The position numbers were made by a program, and so were the translations under genes. Below are positions 38,032-46,932 of a DNA stretch of 64,000 nucleotides, one piece after another. Position 1 is the first letter of the stretch. Each line of letters starts with the position of its first letter. Origin of the DNA: Saprospiraceae bacterium. GTDB lineage: Bacteria > Bacteroidota > Bacteroidia > Chitinophagales > Saprospiraceae. A model generated the notes under the pieces. It was given only the letters and a program-made list of their open reading frames with translations, did not search any database and was not told the DNA's origin. The DNA lies in the NCBI GenBank assembly GCA_041392805.1, contig JAWKLJ010000002.1:2247001-2311000 (forward strand), given 5' to 3'.

Positions 38032-39354
38032 TCAAGAAAGCAAAAGAGGGGGATCTAGTTCAGATAGCTGACGAATGTATTTGATTTCTGAATCCGTTAG
38101 AGAACCATTATGAATAGCCCTCGCAATTTTATCTAATCGTGTGGATCTGGTATTGGGTTCCATAACCTCGGGTCCTAGCTTATATTTATGAACCATTTCT
38201 AATATTTTCTTACGCTCTTGGCCATTATATAGTTCATAAACAGATTTTTCTGTCAACTTCCCAAACGCCCATTTTGGATCGCAATTCTTCTCAGTGCAAA
38301 GGTGAACGGAACTATCTGGCCCCACGGTTAGAAATAATCCATTGGCCCAAGCAAAATCTCTACTCTGGTATTCCGCTCGTAGCAATTCCGAATATGATTG
38401 ATATGCGCCAGATTCAATAAGATTTAATCCGAATCCGAGATATACAGGCATACCTGACTCGTTCATGATTTTATTTCCTTGCCCTTTTGTACCACAAATA
38501 TTTATTATTTCATCGATGACATAATCTTCATGATCATTGGTGGAATATATATTAGCCCGGTGATTGGTTATTGGTCTTACCACCATCGAATCCCCCTCTT
38601 CCATAGAGTTTGTATATTCTTTTAAAATGCCTGAAACCGTTTCACAAATTGGAAATAAATCCGAAAGGTTTACCTTATCAATTATGGTACTAATCTGAAT
38701 ATTGGGTACATGTCCTCCAACTTCTTTTATCTTTTCAGCGACTTTTTTTCTAGCCTTCAACAAAGATTTTAAACCATCAAGTTGTGGATAAACATCTTCT
38801 GGGTCTTTGACCCCCCAATGTCTACGAATGGTCATGGGGCTGATTGCGTTAATACTTACTCTTATAAACATCATTTTCATTGAAGGAGAGAGCAGCTTTT
38901 TTGAGATTTCTGGATTACGCCCCAGCATTACACCGTTAGTATAAAGTGCGTTAACCATACCAAGACTTGCACTATATTCAATCATATCTGGTAAAATAGG
39001 CCAGATAAGTGGCTCTCCGCCACCAGTCCATAGCACGGCTTTAACTCCTGCTAATGCACTTTCTTCAAGTACTTTCATAGCTGTTTCTCTTGTAGAGGAA
39101 CTTACATCATCCATGGAAGCGTATTCCTGCTTAGGTATTCTGCCATTACAATTAGAACGTCGAGATCTTGCAAATGGACAACCAGGGCAATTCATATCAC
39201 AGGCTAAAATGGGAGCATACTCAAGTGTCAAAGGCATTACTTCACATAATGCTCCATTTTTCCACGCTTCAATATTCCTTGCATGCTGTGCCCAATAGTT
39301 CGACCCTTTTCTAATAGAAACAAATGATCCTTTTTTTTGGCGATTAATAACCAT
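38032..39354 (-). CDS. Radical SAM protein
   Basis: The protein is 440 aa. The [4Fe-4S] motif ACDMNCPGCPF (Cys52, Cys56, Cys59; CxxxCxxC) and the SAM-binding VLWTGGGEPLIWP identify a radical SAM TIM barrel. Near the C-terminus SSVHLCTEKNCDPKWAFGKL resembles the start of an incomplete SPASM-type region. Such proteins modify peptides or act in cofactor chemistry; no precursor peptide is obvious here. The flanking genes on the same strand (39551-40615 upstream and 37408-37929 downstream) have no known function. The substrate is unknown. Confidence 0.85.
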   Translation of the reverse strand: MVINRQKKGSFVSIRKGSNYWAQHARNIEAWKNGALCEVMPLTLEYAPILACDMNCPGCPFARSRRSNCNGRIPKQEYASMDDVSSSTRETAMKVLEESALAGVKAVLWTGGGEPLIWPILPDMIEYSASLGMVNALYTNGVMLGRNPEISKKLLSPSMKMMFIRVSINAISPMTIRRHWGVKDPEDVYPQLDGLKSLLKARKKVAEKIKEVGGHVPNIQISTIIDKVNLSDLFPICETVSGILKEYTNSMEEGDSMVVRPITNHRANIYSTNDHEDYVIDEIINICGTKGQGNKIMNESGMPVYLGFGLNLIESGAYQSYSELLRAEYQSRDFAWANGLFLTVGPDSSVHLCTEKNCDPKWAFGKLTEKSVYELYNGQERKKILEMVHKYKLGPEVMEPNTRSTRLDKIARAIHNGSLTDSEIKYIRQLSELDPPLLLS

Positions 39355-39550
39355 GTTAATAAGATTTTTGCGATAAGTAAAGTGATTAATTGTAACACTG
39401 CAAAAATGCTCAAGATTATTTCATTAAAAAGGTTGCGCCAAAAAGGTTAAGAGATGAAATAATTTTGTAACAAAAAAAAACCAAATAATTTATTGAAAAA
39501 ACTTTTCTGCGCTTTCTTTTGCTGCTATAAAATTAAATTTATTTCCCCTT

Positions 39551-40615
39551 TTATTTATTCAAAGGCAGGTCTACATCAAGTATTATGTCAATTTCCCATG
39601 CGCGTGCAAATGAAAGATCTGGAGTGCGAAGAGGAATTTCATCTATAGTTATTTCCGCCATTAAAAACCTAGGCTTATTAATATTGATTGTTTTAGGCAT
39701 ACCATTCCTAATGGCATTAGCCCAAATCATTCCGTAGGTACCTGCCATTCCAAAAGAAGCTAGTACTTGAGGTTTATCATTTAAGCCTTTTGGTGTTCGA
39801 ATGAAGAATACCATTGTTTTTTTAGGGCCAATATATTTGACAAGAGAAGAGTCGAAATATTTTCCAAGTCCGACATAAGAAGCATCTATGTTTTGTTTTA
39901 CATTTATTTTTGCTCGATCTGAATAACCAGTTTCTAATTTAGCACATAACTCTTCTGATAACTCAATACGGGACCGTGAACATCTTTTAAAATAAGGCCT
40001 AAGAGAATCGAAAACATATTCTTCAAGAGGAGTATAACTTCGTGAAATTGTCCTGTTTTCGCCAAGTTTTTCATCATCTAAAGGGGGGCGTGTAGTTAAA
40101 ACGACAAGATCTCCACCATTTAACCCATTAAAAATATTTTGTTCAGTTTCAGAATTAAAATATTTGGGGTGGGATAATTTTTCCAATAATAGGTTTCTTA
40201 CTTCATCCCGCGTGAGATGCTCTAAATAATGTTTCTTTTCTTTGTGATCAATATCTAAATTACGAATAAAGTCTCTTATATTCTCAAATAATTCTTCCTG
40301 ACCAATCAACTCTTTTTCTCGAATTTTCTCCAATGCTGCTAAAAGCCAAGGGTTTAATCCGGCATTCACCAGGACTTCTTTTGACTTTTTAGTATGTAAA
40401 AAAATAGCAGGATTATTTAATAAGACGCCTTCGTAGCTGTAATTTTCTGAAAATAATAAACTGCTTATATTAAAAAAAGCCTCCCCATCGCGCAATTGAT
40501 GAGGAAGGAGAGGTTTGTTTTTTCTTTTCGGTGCAAAATATGCAAAACGATAAAACGATTTTTGTTTCATAAATTGAGTAATTAGCCCATATAAAATTAC
40601 TAATACTGCTGTCAT
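39551..40615 (-). CDS. Hypothetical protein upstream of radical SAM gene
   Basis: The protein is 354 aa from 40615, with a hydrophobic start (TAVLVILYGLITQF); a shorter start at 40570 (MKQKSFYRFAYF) would remove it. The middle is helical and charged; the C-terminal third contains MVFFIRTPKGLNDKPQVLAS and KPRFLMAEITIDEIPLR. No family is recognised. It is separated from the radical SAM gene by about 195 nt of AT-rich DNA. Confidence 0.55.
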   Translation of the reverse strand: MTAVLVILYGLITQFMKQKSFYRFAYFAPKRKNKPLLPHQLRDGEAFFNISSLLFSENYSYEGVLLNNPAIFLHTKKSKEVLVNAGLNPWLLAALEKIREKELIGQEELFENIRDFIRNLDIDHKEKKHYLEHLTRDEVRNLLLEKLSHPKYFNSETEQNIFNGLNGGDLVVLTTRPPLDDEKLGENRTISRSYTPLEEYVFDSLRPYFKRCSRSRIELSEELCAKLETGYSDRAKINVKQNIDASYVGLGKYFDSSLVKYIGPKKTMVFFIRTPKGLNDKPQVLASFGMAGTYGMIWANAIRNGMPKTININKPRFLMAEITIDEIPLRTPDLSFARAWEIDIILDVDLPLNK

Positions 40616-40689
40616 TTTTCAAAAAATGTTCACAATCCAAGTTCGGTGGAAAAGAGTAGTACCGCCTTCTGGAGAAAGAATAGGGTTCA

Positions 40690-40968
40690 CTACCGGTCCT
40701 GCCAGCTTTTCGGATCTCTGCGCCCATGCATGATCGCCAGCACATAAACATCGGAATTAACAACCTTATAGATCAGGGTATAACCGAACCGTTGGACAAC
40801 GGCCCGGCGTTTTTCACCATAGATTTTTTGGAAGGAGGGGGGGACTTCCAGCAATTCAAGGATTTCCGTCAGATCGGCTAACAATTGAAGACCAAGACTG
40901 GCTTGCTGTGCTTCGAGATAGGCATTGGCTTCGTCCATGTCCTGTTTCGCCTTGGGCTGGATAATCAC
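40690..40968 (-). CDS. ParE/RelE-type toxin
   Basis: The protein is 92 aa. The fold signature (AKQDMDEANAYLEAQQASLG ... RAVVQRFGYTLIYKVVNSDV ... IMHGRRDPKSW) is that of the ParE/RelE toxin superfamily. In known systems members poison gyrase or cleave mRNA on ribosomes. It starts 14 nt after the antitoxin gene and forms a standard two-gene cassette. Confidence 0.88.
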   Translation of the reverse strand: MIIQPKAKQDMDEANAYLEAQQASLGLQLLADLTEILELLEVPPSFQKIYGEKRRAVVQRFGYTLIYKVVNSDVYVLAIMHGRRDPKSWQDR

Positions 40969-40982
40969 ATTATAATTGGGGC

Positions 40983-41237
40983 TTAGTGGGAAGTGTATTT
41001 GGCGATAACGTCTTTGGCCGGTCTGCCGACAGCGGTGCCATTATCCATCGCTTCTTCGCGTCGGTCCAATTCGGCCTTCCATTCCTCCGATAGTTCGAAG
41101 TCGTCAGAAGCCAACAATTCAACCATAAAATGCATTAACTTCGCCTGTTCGGCTTTTTTACCTAAAGCATTTTTTAAAAGAGCCAAATGCTCTTTATGCT
41201 GCTGTGTATTTCCTACAACACGGCAGATAATCTGCAT
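40983..41237 (-). CDS. Addiction-module antitoxin (CHP02574-like)
   Basis: The protein is 84 aa. The C-terminal LSEEWKAELDRREEAMDNGT followed by VGRPAKDVIAKY is the hallmark of the small unstable antitoxins paired with ParE-like toxins (CHP02574 / Unstab_antitox). The N-terminal ~45 residues are longer than usual, so an internal start is possible. It neutralises the toxin encoded just downstream. Confidence 0.85.
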   Translation of the reverse strand: MQIICRVVGNTQQHKEHLALLKNALGKKAEQAKLMHFMVELLASDDFELSEEWKAELDRREEAMDNGTAVGRPAKDVIAKYTSH

Positions 41238-41581
41238 TTCACCTTTCCGGACCCGGTTCAGGAACCTCTTCCAGGGTTGATTTTATTGTTTCGGTTTGAA
41301 GAAGACGATACCGGCGGACCAATGTATGAGACGTTCAGGTTTGGCTAAGTGCACCGGCCTTGTCCATGTTCGATCTTTGACCGACGTTGTCGGCTATGGA
41401 TGTCCAGGGATAAATGTTCGCCATATGAAGCATGATCAACATACCAACCTTTCCTTCTCTTCCAATTCACTTGTTGACTATACCGGTCCGGAAATTAACT
41501 GGTTTTCCTTTTCAGCGTTTAAAAAATTGCGATCGAATTGGGCGATTGAACAAATTGTCAGCATGGGAATTCCAATTTACT
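41238..41581. other. Intergenic region
   Basis: No gene is supported. Plus-strand open frames here are short, overlap each other and show no domain. The region lies between the antitoxin start and the stop of the T9SS gene. Confidence 0.4.
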
Positions 41582-42889
41582 TCACTGCATCACCACCTTC
41601 ACTCTCCCCGATTGTACCTCGCTTCGCACTTCCAGCAAATAGACTCCGGCAGCTTGCCCATCCGTCTTGAAGGGCAAAATTACATCTCCCCAGCGGTCTA
41701 CAAATTTTTGAACGGATAGGATCCTGCCGGTCAGGTCAATCAGGCGCAGCGTGACGTGTTGGCCTTCCAGAGAAAGAATTTCAACCGAAAAATCTCCTGA
41801 ATTAGGGTTGGGGTAAACTTTGATTTGCAGCCCTGCAATAGACAAAGGCGGCTCCTCCACATCAGTCACTACTAAATCCTCTGTAAACGTCACCTCTACC
41901 GGCGCACCGGCAGGCTCTACATTCCCGACACTATCTCGTGCCACGCTGATGAAACGGTAGCGGTTGCCAAGTTCGGCAGGGAGCAGGGCGTCGGTATCAC
42001 TTGTCAACACCTGCCAGGGCACGAAGGCGCTATCATTGACGGACACGAAAATGGTGTAGTTGGCAATCCCACAGCCGACGTCTGTACCCGACCATTTGAC
42101 CGACAAATGGTTATCGTCAGGCGCAGAAAAGGAGGTGTCAATCTGACTAAGCGGGTGGTCGGCGTCAATGGTATTTAAAATGACGGGTGTGGCGATGGGC
42201 GGATTCTCGTCAAAGATGATGGACGCTTGTGTTTCCAGCACATCAAAAGTCTGCGTATTAGATCTGGGCTGTAGGCTGAAATGGGCAAAACCTTCCCCTC
42301 GGTGCGTAATGCTGTCATTGACGGGCAGAAAACCCAGGAATGGATCGGTGACGGGCTGATTGGTGGCAGGATCGAGCGAGACGAAATGCCAGTACGCCCG
42401 GTTTTGTCCCCAGTCTATGCCCGCCTCCACCTTGACCTTCACGCCGAGGCTATTGCCGGCATCCACTACCCTGCTGAACTGCTGCAGGCCCGGCGGCACA
42501 GTGAGGTAAAAATCTCCAAAGCCGATGTCGCCGAACTGGAAATGGCCGGCGTCTGCATTCGAGTGGAAAGGCAGGTAAAACCACGCCTCCTGCACGGCAG
42601 CAGTGGCGGAATCGGGATGGTTTTCGCAGCGCAGCATGAAGGGCAGCACCGCATCCCGCCGCACCCAGCCCTCCACTCCTACTGCTTCCGGGGGCACTAT
42701 GTCGTTGGGGTCGTAGGAGTTTAGGACATCTAAGGGGAAGCCCATCCCGGGCGGGGGGACGCCACCACCGGGGGGGCCGGTGGGTTCACCAGGTTCACAT
42801 GTTTGAGAGAAAGTTGGGAACGAACCACTCACAATACATGAAAAGGCTAGTATTAATACTTTGATTTTAAGAGTGCTGTAATTTTCCAT
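41582..42889 (-). CDS. Secreted protein with type IX secretion C-terminal tail
   Basis: The protein is 435 aa. A signal peptide (LILAFSCIVSGSFPTFSQ) is followed by a proline/glycine-rich linker and a beta-rich region starting SYDPNDIVPPEAVGVEGWVR, similar to DPNDI modules of Bacteroidota surface proteins. An Ig/FN3-like region with FVSVNDSAFVPWQVL follows. The last ~80 residues (IKVYPNPNSGDFSVEI ... GVYLLEVRSEVQSGRVKVVM) are a type A T9SS sorting domain. It starts 3 nt after the RHS stop and is probably co-transcribed. It is surface-exposed or released. Confidence 0.82.
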   Translation of the reverse strand: MENYSTLKIKVLILAFSCIVSGSFPTFSQTCEPGEPTGPPGGGVPPPGMGFPLDVLNSYDPNDIVPPEAVGVEGWVRRDAVLPFMLRCENHPDSATAAVQEAWFYLPFHSNADAGHFQFGDIGFGDFYLTVPPGLQQFSRVVDAGNSLGVKVKVEAGIDWGQNRAYWHFVSLDPATNQPVTDPFLGFLPVNDSITHRGEGFAHFSLQPRSNTQTFDVLETQASIIFDENPPIATPVILNTIDADHPLSQIDTSFSAPDDNHLSVKWSGTDVGCGIANYTIFVSVNDSAFVPWQVLTSDTDALLPAELGNRYRFISVARDSVGNVEPAGAPVEVTFTEDLVVTDVEEPPLSIAGLQIKVYPNPNSGDFSVEILSLEGQHVTLRLIDLTGRILSVQKFVDRWGDVILPFKTDGQAAGVYLLEVRSEVQSGRVKVVMQ

Positions 42890-42892
42890 TAT

Positions 42893-45800
42893 TTAGAAGT
42901 TTATAAGAGACATTGAAATACATTGACTATACATCGTTTGTACCAATGTTTCAGCATTTTTACATGTCCCCATGCTACTTACTGCTTTTCTAATAACACA
43001 ATCCTGAAGAGTTTCATTAGGCTGTCTAAAAATTCCCTTTTCTGAGCAATTATGATTATAGGCTTTTATTTCACGGCATGCCTTTGACTTGCAATCATTC
43101 TCATAAGGATTCTGGCAGTAATCATAGGCGTGTTGTAGCTCATGCTTTAAAATTTCTTCAAAATTATTTGGTGGATAGTTGAAGTCAATGACACACATAG
43201 TTAATTCATTTTTTCCTCGGTCGAATTTTCCTCCTTTATCTAATGGGCATTTGCAATCACATTGAAACTTTGGGATAGTACAGCCTTTTAGCACATGTTC
43301 AATTCTATTTTTGTAGCTTTGAATCCTTCGTTCACATTCGCCTTTTGTAAGAGAAGCTGTGCCAGTTGGGTCAATAGAATGAGGAATAAAGTAAGGTCTA
43401 TAAAGATTTTTTCCTTCGATATAGCCTAATGGGTCTCTTTGAAAAAATGCCCCAAAAATTGTAGTTAAATGCCTTTTCCTAAAGTAATAGGCGCTGCACT
43501 CTTCATCCCAGCTTCTGCCCGTAAAAAGTATTCCATTTCCAACCCCCGATCCATTCAGCCTCCCAAATCCCGCATCCAAAAATTGCACCTCGCCGTATCC
43601 TCCATATTCATACCGCTCCACCATAGTTCCCGCTGCATCCGTCAGTGCCGACACCGATCCGAGCGGGTTGGCATGGTAGAAATAAACGTCCCCCCCCCGC
43701 TTCATTTCCAGTACATCGTCAATCCAGGTACCGAAAACATAAGTAGCGGTCACGTTATCCGAACCATCCCGCTCTTCTATTTCCCGGAAGTCATCATAGT
43801 AGTAGTTGGTCACCGTGTCGCTTGTTTTTTTGCGGAAGCGCCGCCCCAATGCGTCGTATTGATAGATTGCCGTAGCACCGCCATCCACAGAAATTAGGCG
43901 GTTTTCGTGGTCATAGCCCAGATTATACGCACCATCCCAGGAGAGGTTTCCGTTGTCATCGTGGGTGGGTAATGCCGTTTCGGTACCTGTGATGATTTGA
44001 GTGTATTCGTTCATTTCGTTGGCGGTATAGCTTTGGGTTGTACCGTCAGTATTTACAAAGTTGCGGTTGCCAAGCAAGTCGTAGTGGTACTCGGTTTGGG
44101 TAACGAGATTAGAAAGACTTCCATTGACATCCACCATACCTACCCGGAAGCGTTTCAATTGGTACAGATCGGTATATTCATATTTGTCTGAATGTGTTGG
44201 GTGGTGTAGCTTACGCTCATACTGCTTATTACCCACCGCATCGAAGGCATAAGTAAAATGCACGAAGGAAACGCCTGCCTTTTCGTGCTTTAGGGAGGTT
44301 GTTCGGTTGGCTGCGTCATGCGTGTAAACAGCTTTTGTCCCGTTACTAAAGGCCTTGGAGTTCATCCTCCCGGCAGGGTCGTAGGTAAAGCTTGCCACGT
44401 TTGCTCCATCCGCTTTTACCAGCACCAGTTGGCTGCGCTTGTCGAAAAACTCCTCCACGATACGTCCGGAGGGGTAGGTCAGGATGCGCTTGCGGGCAGG
44501 GGTATTGTATTGGTAATGGGTCGTATGCCCGTTCAGTTCCTCAGAAGTGATGCGCCCGGCAGCGTCGTGGGTGAAATTGACGGTGGCGTACTGGTTTTTG
44601 GCTTCCGTCATTTGCCCAATGGGGTCATATCTGAACTCGTCGTCGTTGTTGCCGGGATAGTTCCGCTTGATGAGGCGGTTGAGTTCGTCGTAAATATATT
44701 CTGTAAAAATGCCGGCATTATCTTTACGACTAATGACGTTTCCAGTACCGTCATACTCATAAGTTTTGGTTGTGTTGTCAGCGAATTTTTCCTCAATAAC
44801 CCGGTTCATCGGGTCATATTTGTATTCGGTGGGGTTACCGTTTGCATCCGTTATTTTTTTGAGGTTATCGTTGAAGTCATATTCATAATGGGTTTCGCCG
44901 CCAATCGCATCTCGCATCAAGACCTGCCGGTTGAGTGCGTCGAATTCATAGGTTGTTTCTATTCCATTAGCGTCGGTGACTTTTATCAGATTGTCATTTT
45001 TGTCGTATTCATATTCCGTGACATTACCTAATGCATCTTCCATTCCCACCAGCCGGTCAAGTTCATCGAAAGTATAGCTCGTTGTATGGCCGTTGGGGTC
45101 GGTCATGGCCGTTTGGTTGCCATTACCGTCGTAATCGTACAGGGTAGCCTGCTGCAGTGGGTCAATGGCTTTTACCAATTGATTACGCTCGTTGTAGGCG
45201 TACTGCGTAATGCTACCGTCGGGTGAGGTCGTGCGGATGAGGTTGCTTCGGCTATCATAAGCGTGGCGTGTCACCAGGTTCATCGGCGCTTTCACTTCTA
45301 CCAAGCGGTCGAGCCCATCGTATTTGTAAAAGGTGGTATCTCCTTTAGCATTGACATTGAAAAGGCGATTACCACGAGGATCGTAGGCATGTTCGGTAAC
45401 ATAGAGAAATGGAGCGGGGGCTATTTCTTTTAGCAGGCGGTTCAGTACATCGTAACTATACGTGGTTTTATGTTGGTTGCCGTCGGCTTCGGAGATCCGG
45501 TTGCCCCGTTCATCATATTCGAGGGAGATAGTAGTGATGGGCTGTGTCGGATAAACCATAGAAATAAGGTCACCGTTGGTATTGTAGTTGTAGGTCGTAA
45601 TATGCCCGTTCCCGTCTTTAAAGGTTAGGTTATTGCCAAACTCGTCATAAGTATAAAACTCGTTCACCCCAAGCGGTTTATGCACTTCGAGCAGGTTGCC
45701 GTTATTGTCATAAACATAAGTGGTAGTGAAGCCCATTTTGTCTTTGTGGGAGGTAATGAGGTTAAAAACAGGATGATAAGTAAATTCCTCGGAATCGCCG

Positions 45801-46876
45801 TTTGGGGCAATTTCTTTGAGAACATTGCCATTGCCGTCGTGTTGGTATTGCCACAGATATCCATTCCCATCTGTCACGGTGACCACATTCAGATCGTCAT
45901 CGTAGGTGTACGCAACGTTGTATCCACAGCAGTTGCCGTGCCGGGTGGTGTTGCGTCCCAGGGTATCATACTCGTAAGTGGTAATCTGGTTGACGCCCTC
46001 CACCAACTCGCCAACGTAGGTTCTGCGAGAGGCGATGTTATAGGTTATGGTCTGCCGGGTCAGGCAGGAGGCGACCTGGGTGGCGGCGCCGCCCTCATTG
46101 TACTTTATAGCGGACTCGTTGCTGTTCTCGTCGGCGATGTTGGTCAATAGATGTTGCTTGTAGTAGTACCAAACTTCTCCATTGGCTGGGTTGGTTGTTT
46201 TTGTCAAATCGCCGCCGTCATAGTGTAACTGGAAAGTGCGAGGAGCGGCAGGGTCGAATTTGTCCGTGATAGCCGTACAATGGTTGCCCGACCAGGTGAG
46301 TTCGAGGAAACGCTGTCTGGTGGGGTCTGTGATTTTGGATAATTTGCCGCCGTTGTATTCAAGGGTGATGGTGTTACCGTTGCGGTCCTCGATTTTGGTG
46401 AGTTTTTTATGATTTGAGTCGTCGAAGAAATATTTCTCGCCATACTTGGTCGTCAGTCGAAACTTGCCGGACTGGTATTCTTCCCAGGTGTCGAAAATGC
46501 CTTTGGGTGCTGTGTAGCTGTTCCCGTTCGACGTGAAGCGGTCGGTGCGGCCGTCGGCTCGCAACAACGCCATGGTGGTGCTGTCCAACCAATATTGCTG
46601 GTTGTAAGTGTGCGTCCATCCATATCCATAACCCCAGTCGGCGCCGCTGTGCGTGCCGTTCCAGGAAAGGGTCAGCTCCACGTCCATGCCCCTGGTGGGC
46701 AGGCTGAATACATAAATACGGTAAATGGGGTTGCCGTTATAGCTATTCACCTCGACTCCTGTGGCTTTCGGGGCGAAGATGTTTGGGCGGGGAATGTTTT
46801 GGGAAAAAAGCGAGGGCAGGAAGCACAGCAAGGCAGCCGTGAACAGCAGGTGTTTATTGATAAAAAGGTTTTTCAT
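42893..46876 (-). CDS. RHS/YD-repeat protein with ATP23/M76-like metallopeptidase tip
   Basis: The protein is 1327 aa. A signal peptide (HLLFTAALLCFLPSLFS) precedes an N-terminal region and more than 20 YD repeats (for example TYEYDGTGNVISRKDNAG). The RHS core then ends GNGILFTGRSWDEE ... RDPLGYIEGKNLYRPYF ... IDPTG. The ~153 residues after DPTG are variable in this family and usually toxic. Here they contain ILKHELQHAYDYC and KACREIKAYNHNC, matching the HExxHxYD zinc site and ACxEIRA signature of peptidase M76 (ATP23). It probably acts outside the cell or on a neighbour. No immunity gene is evident next to it. Confidence 0.88.
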   Translation of the reverse strand: MKNLFINKHLLFTAALLCFLPSLFSQNIPRPNIFAPKATGVEVNSYNGNPIYRIYVFSLPTRGMDVELTLSWNGTHSGADWGYGYGWTHTYNQQYWLDSTTMALLRADGRTDRFTSNGNSYTAPKGIFDTWEEYQSGKFRLTTKYGEKYFFDDSNHKKLTKIEDRNGNTITLEYNGGKLSKITDPTRQRFLELTWSGNHCTAITDKFDPAAPRTFQLHYDGGDLTKTTNPANGEVWYYYKQHLLTNIADENSNESAIKYNEGGAATQVASCLTRQTITYNIASRRTYVGELVEGVNQITTYEYDTLGRNTTRHGNCCGYNVAYTYDDDLNVVTVTDGNGYLWQYQHDGNGNVLKEIAPNGDSEEFTYHPVFNLITSHKDKMGFTTTYVYDNNGNLLEVHKPLGVNEFYTYDEFGNNLTFKDGNGHITTYNYNTNGDLISMVYPTQPITTISLEYDERGNRISEADGNQHKTTYSYDVLNRLLKEIAPAPFLYVTEHAYDPRGNRLFNVNAKGDTTFYKYDGLDRLVEVKAPMNLVTRHAYDSRSNLIRTTSPDGSITQYAYNERNQLVKAIDPLQQATLYDYDGNGNQTAMTDPNGHTTSYTFDELDRLVGMEDALGNVTEYEYDKNDNLIKVTDANGIETTYEFDALNRQVLMRDAIGGETHYEYDFNDNLKKITDANGNPTEYKYDPMNRVIEEKFADNTTKTYEYDGTGNVISRKDNAGIFTEYIYDELNRLIKRNYPGNNDDEFRYDPIGQMTEAKNQYATVNFTHDAAGRITSEELNGHTTHYQYNTPARKRILTYPSGRIVEEFFDKRSQLVLVKADGANVASFTYDPAGRMNSKAFSNGTKAVYTHDAANRTTSLKHEKAGVSFVHFTYAFDAVGNKQYERKLHHPTHSDKYEYTDLYQLKRFRVGMVDVNGSLSNLVTQTEYHYDLLGNRNFVNTDGTTQSYTANEMNEYTQIITGTETALPTHDDNGNLSWDGAYNLGYDHENRLISVDGGATAIYQYDALGRRFRKKTSDTVTNYYYDDFREIEERDGSDNVTATYVFGTWIDDVLEMKRGGDVYFYHANPLGSVSALTDAAGTMVERYEYGGYGEVQFLDAGFGRLNGSGVGNGILFTGRSWDEECSAYYFRKRHLTTIFGAFFQRDPLGYIEGKNLYRPYFIPHSIDPTGTASLTKGECERRIQSYKNRIEHVLKGCTIPKFQCDCKCPLDKGGKFDRGKNELTMCVIDFNYPPNNFEEILKHELQHAYDYCQNPYENDCKSKACREIKAYNHNCSEKGIFRQPNETLQDCVIRKAVSSMGTCKNAETLVQTMYSQCISMSLINF

Positions 46877-46932
46877 ATAATTAGTGTTAGGGTAAAAATG
46901 AAGATCCTTTGTGGTTGGCAGTTGCCGACCGC

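Noticed and set aside
43469..46150. Plus-strand frames opposite the RHS gene
   Set aside because: They are antisense to a repetitive coding sequence, with no domains.
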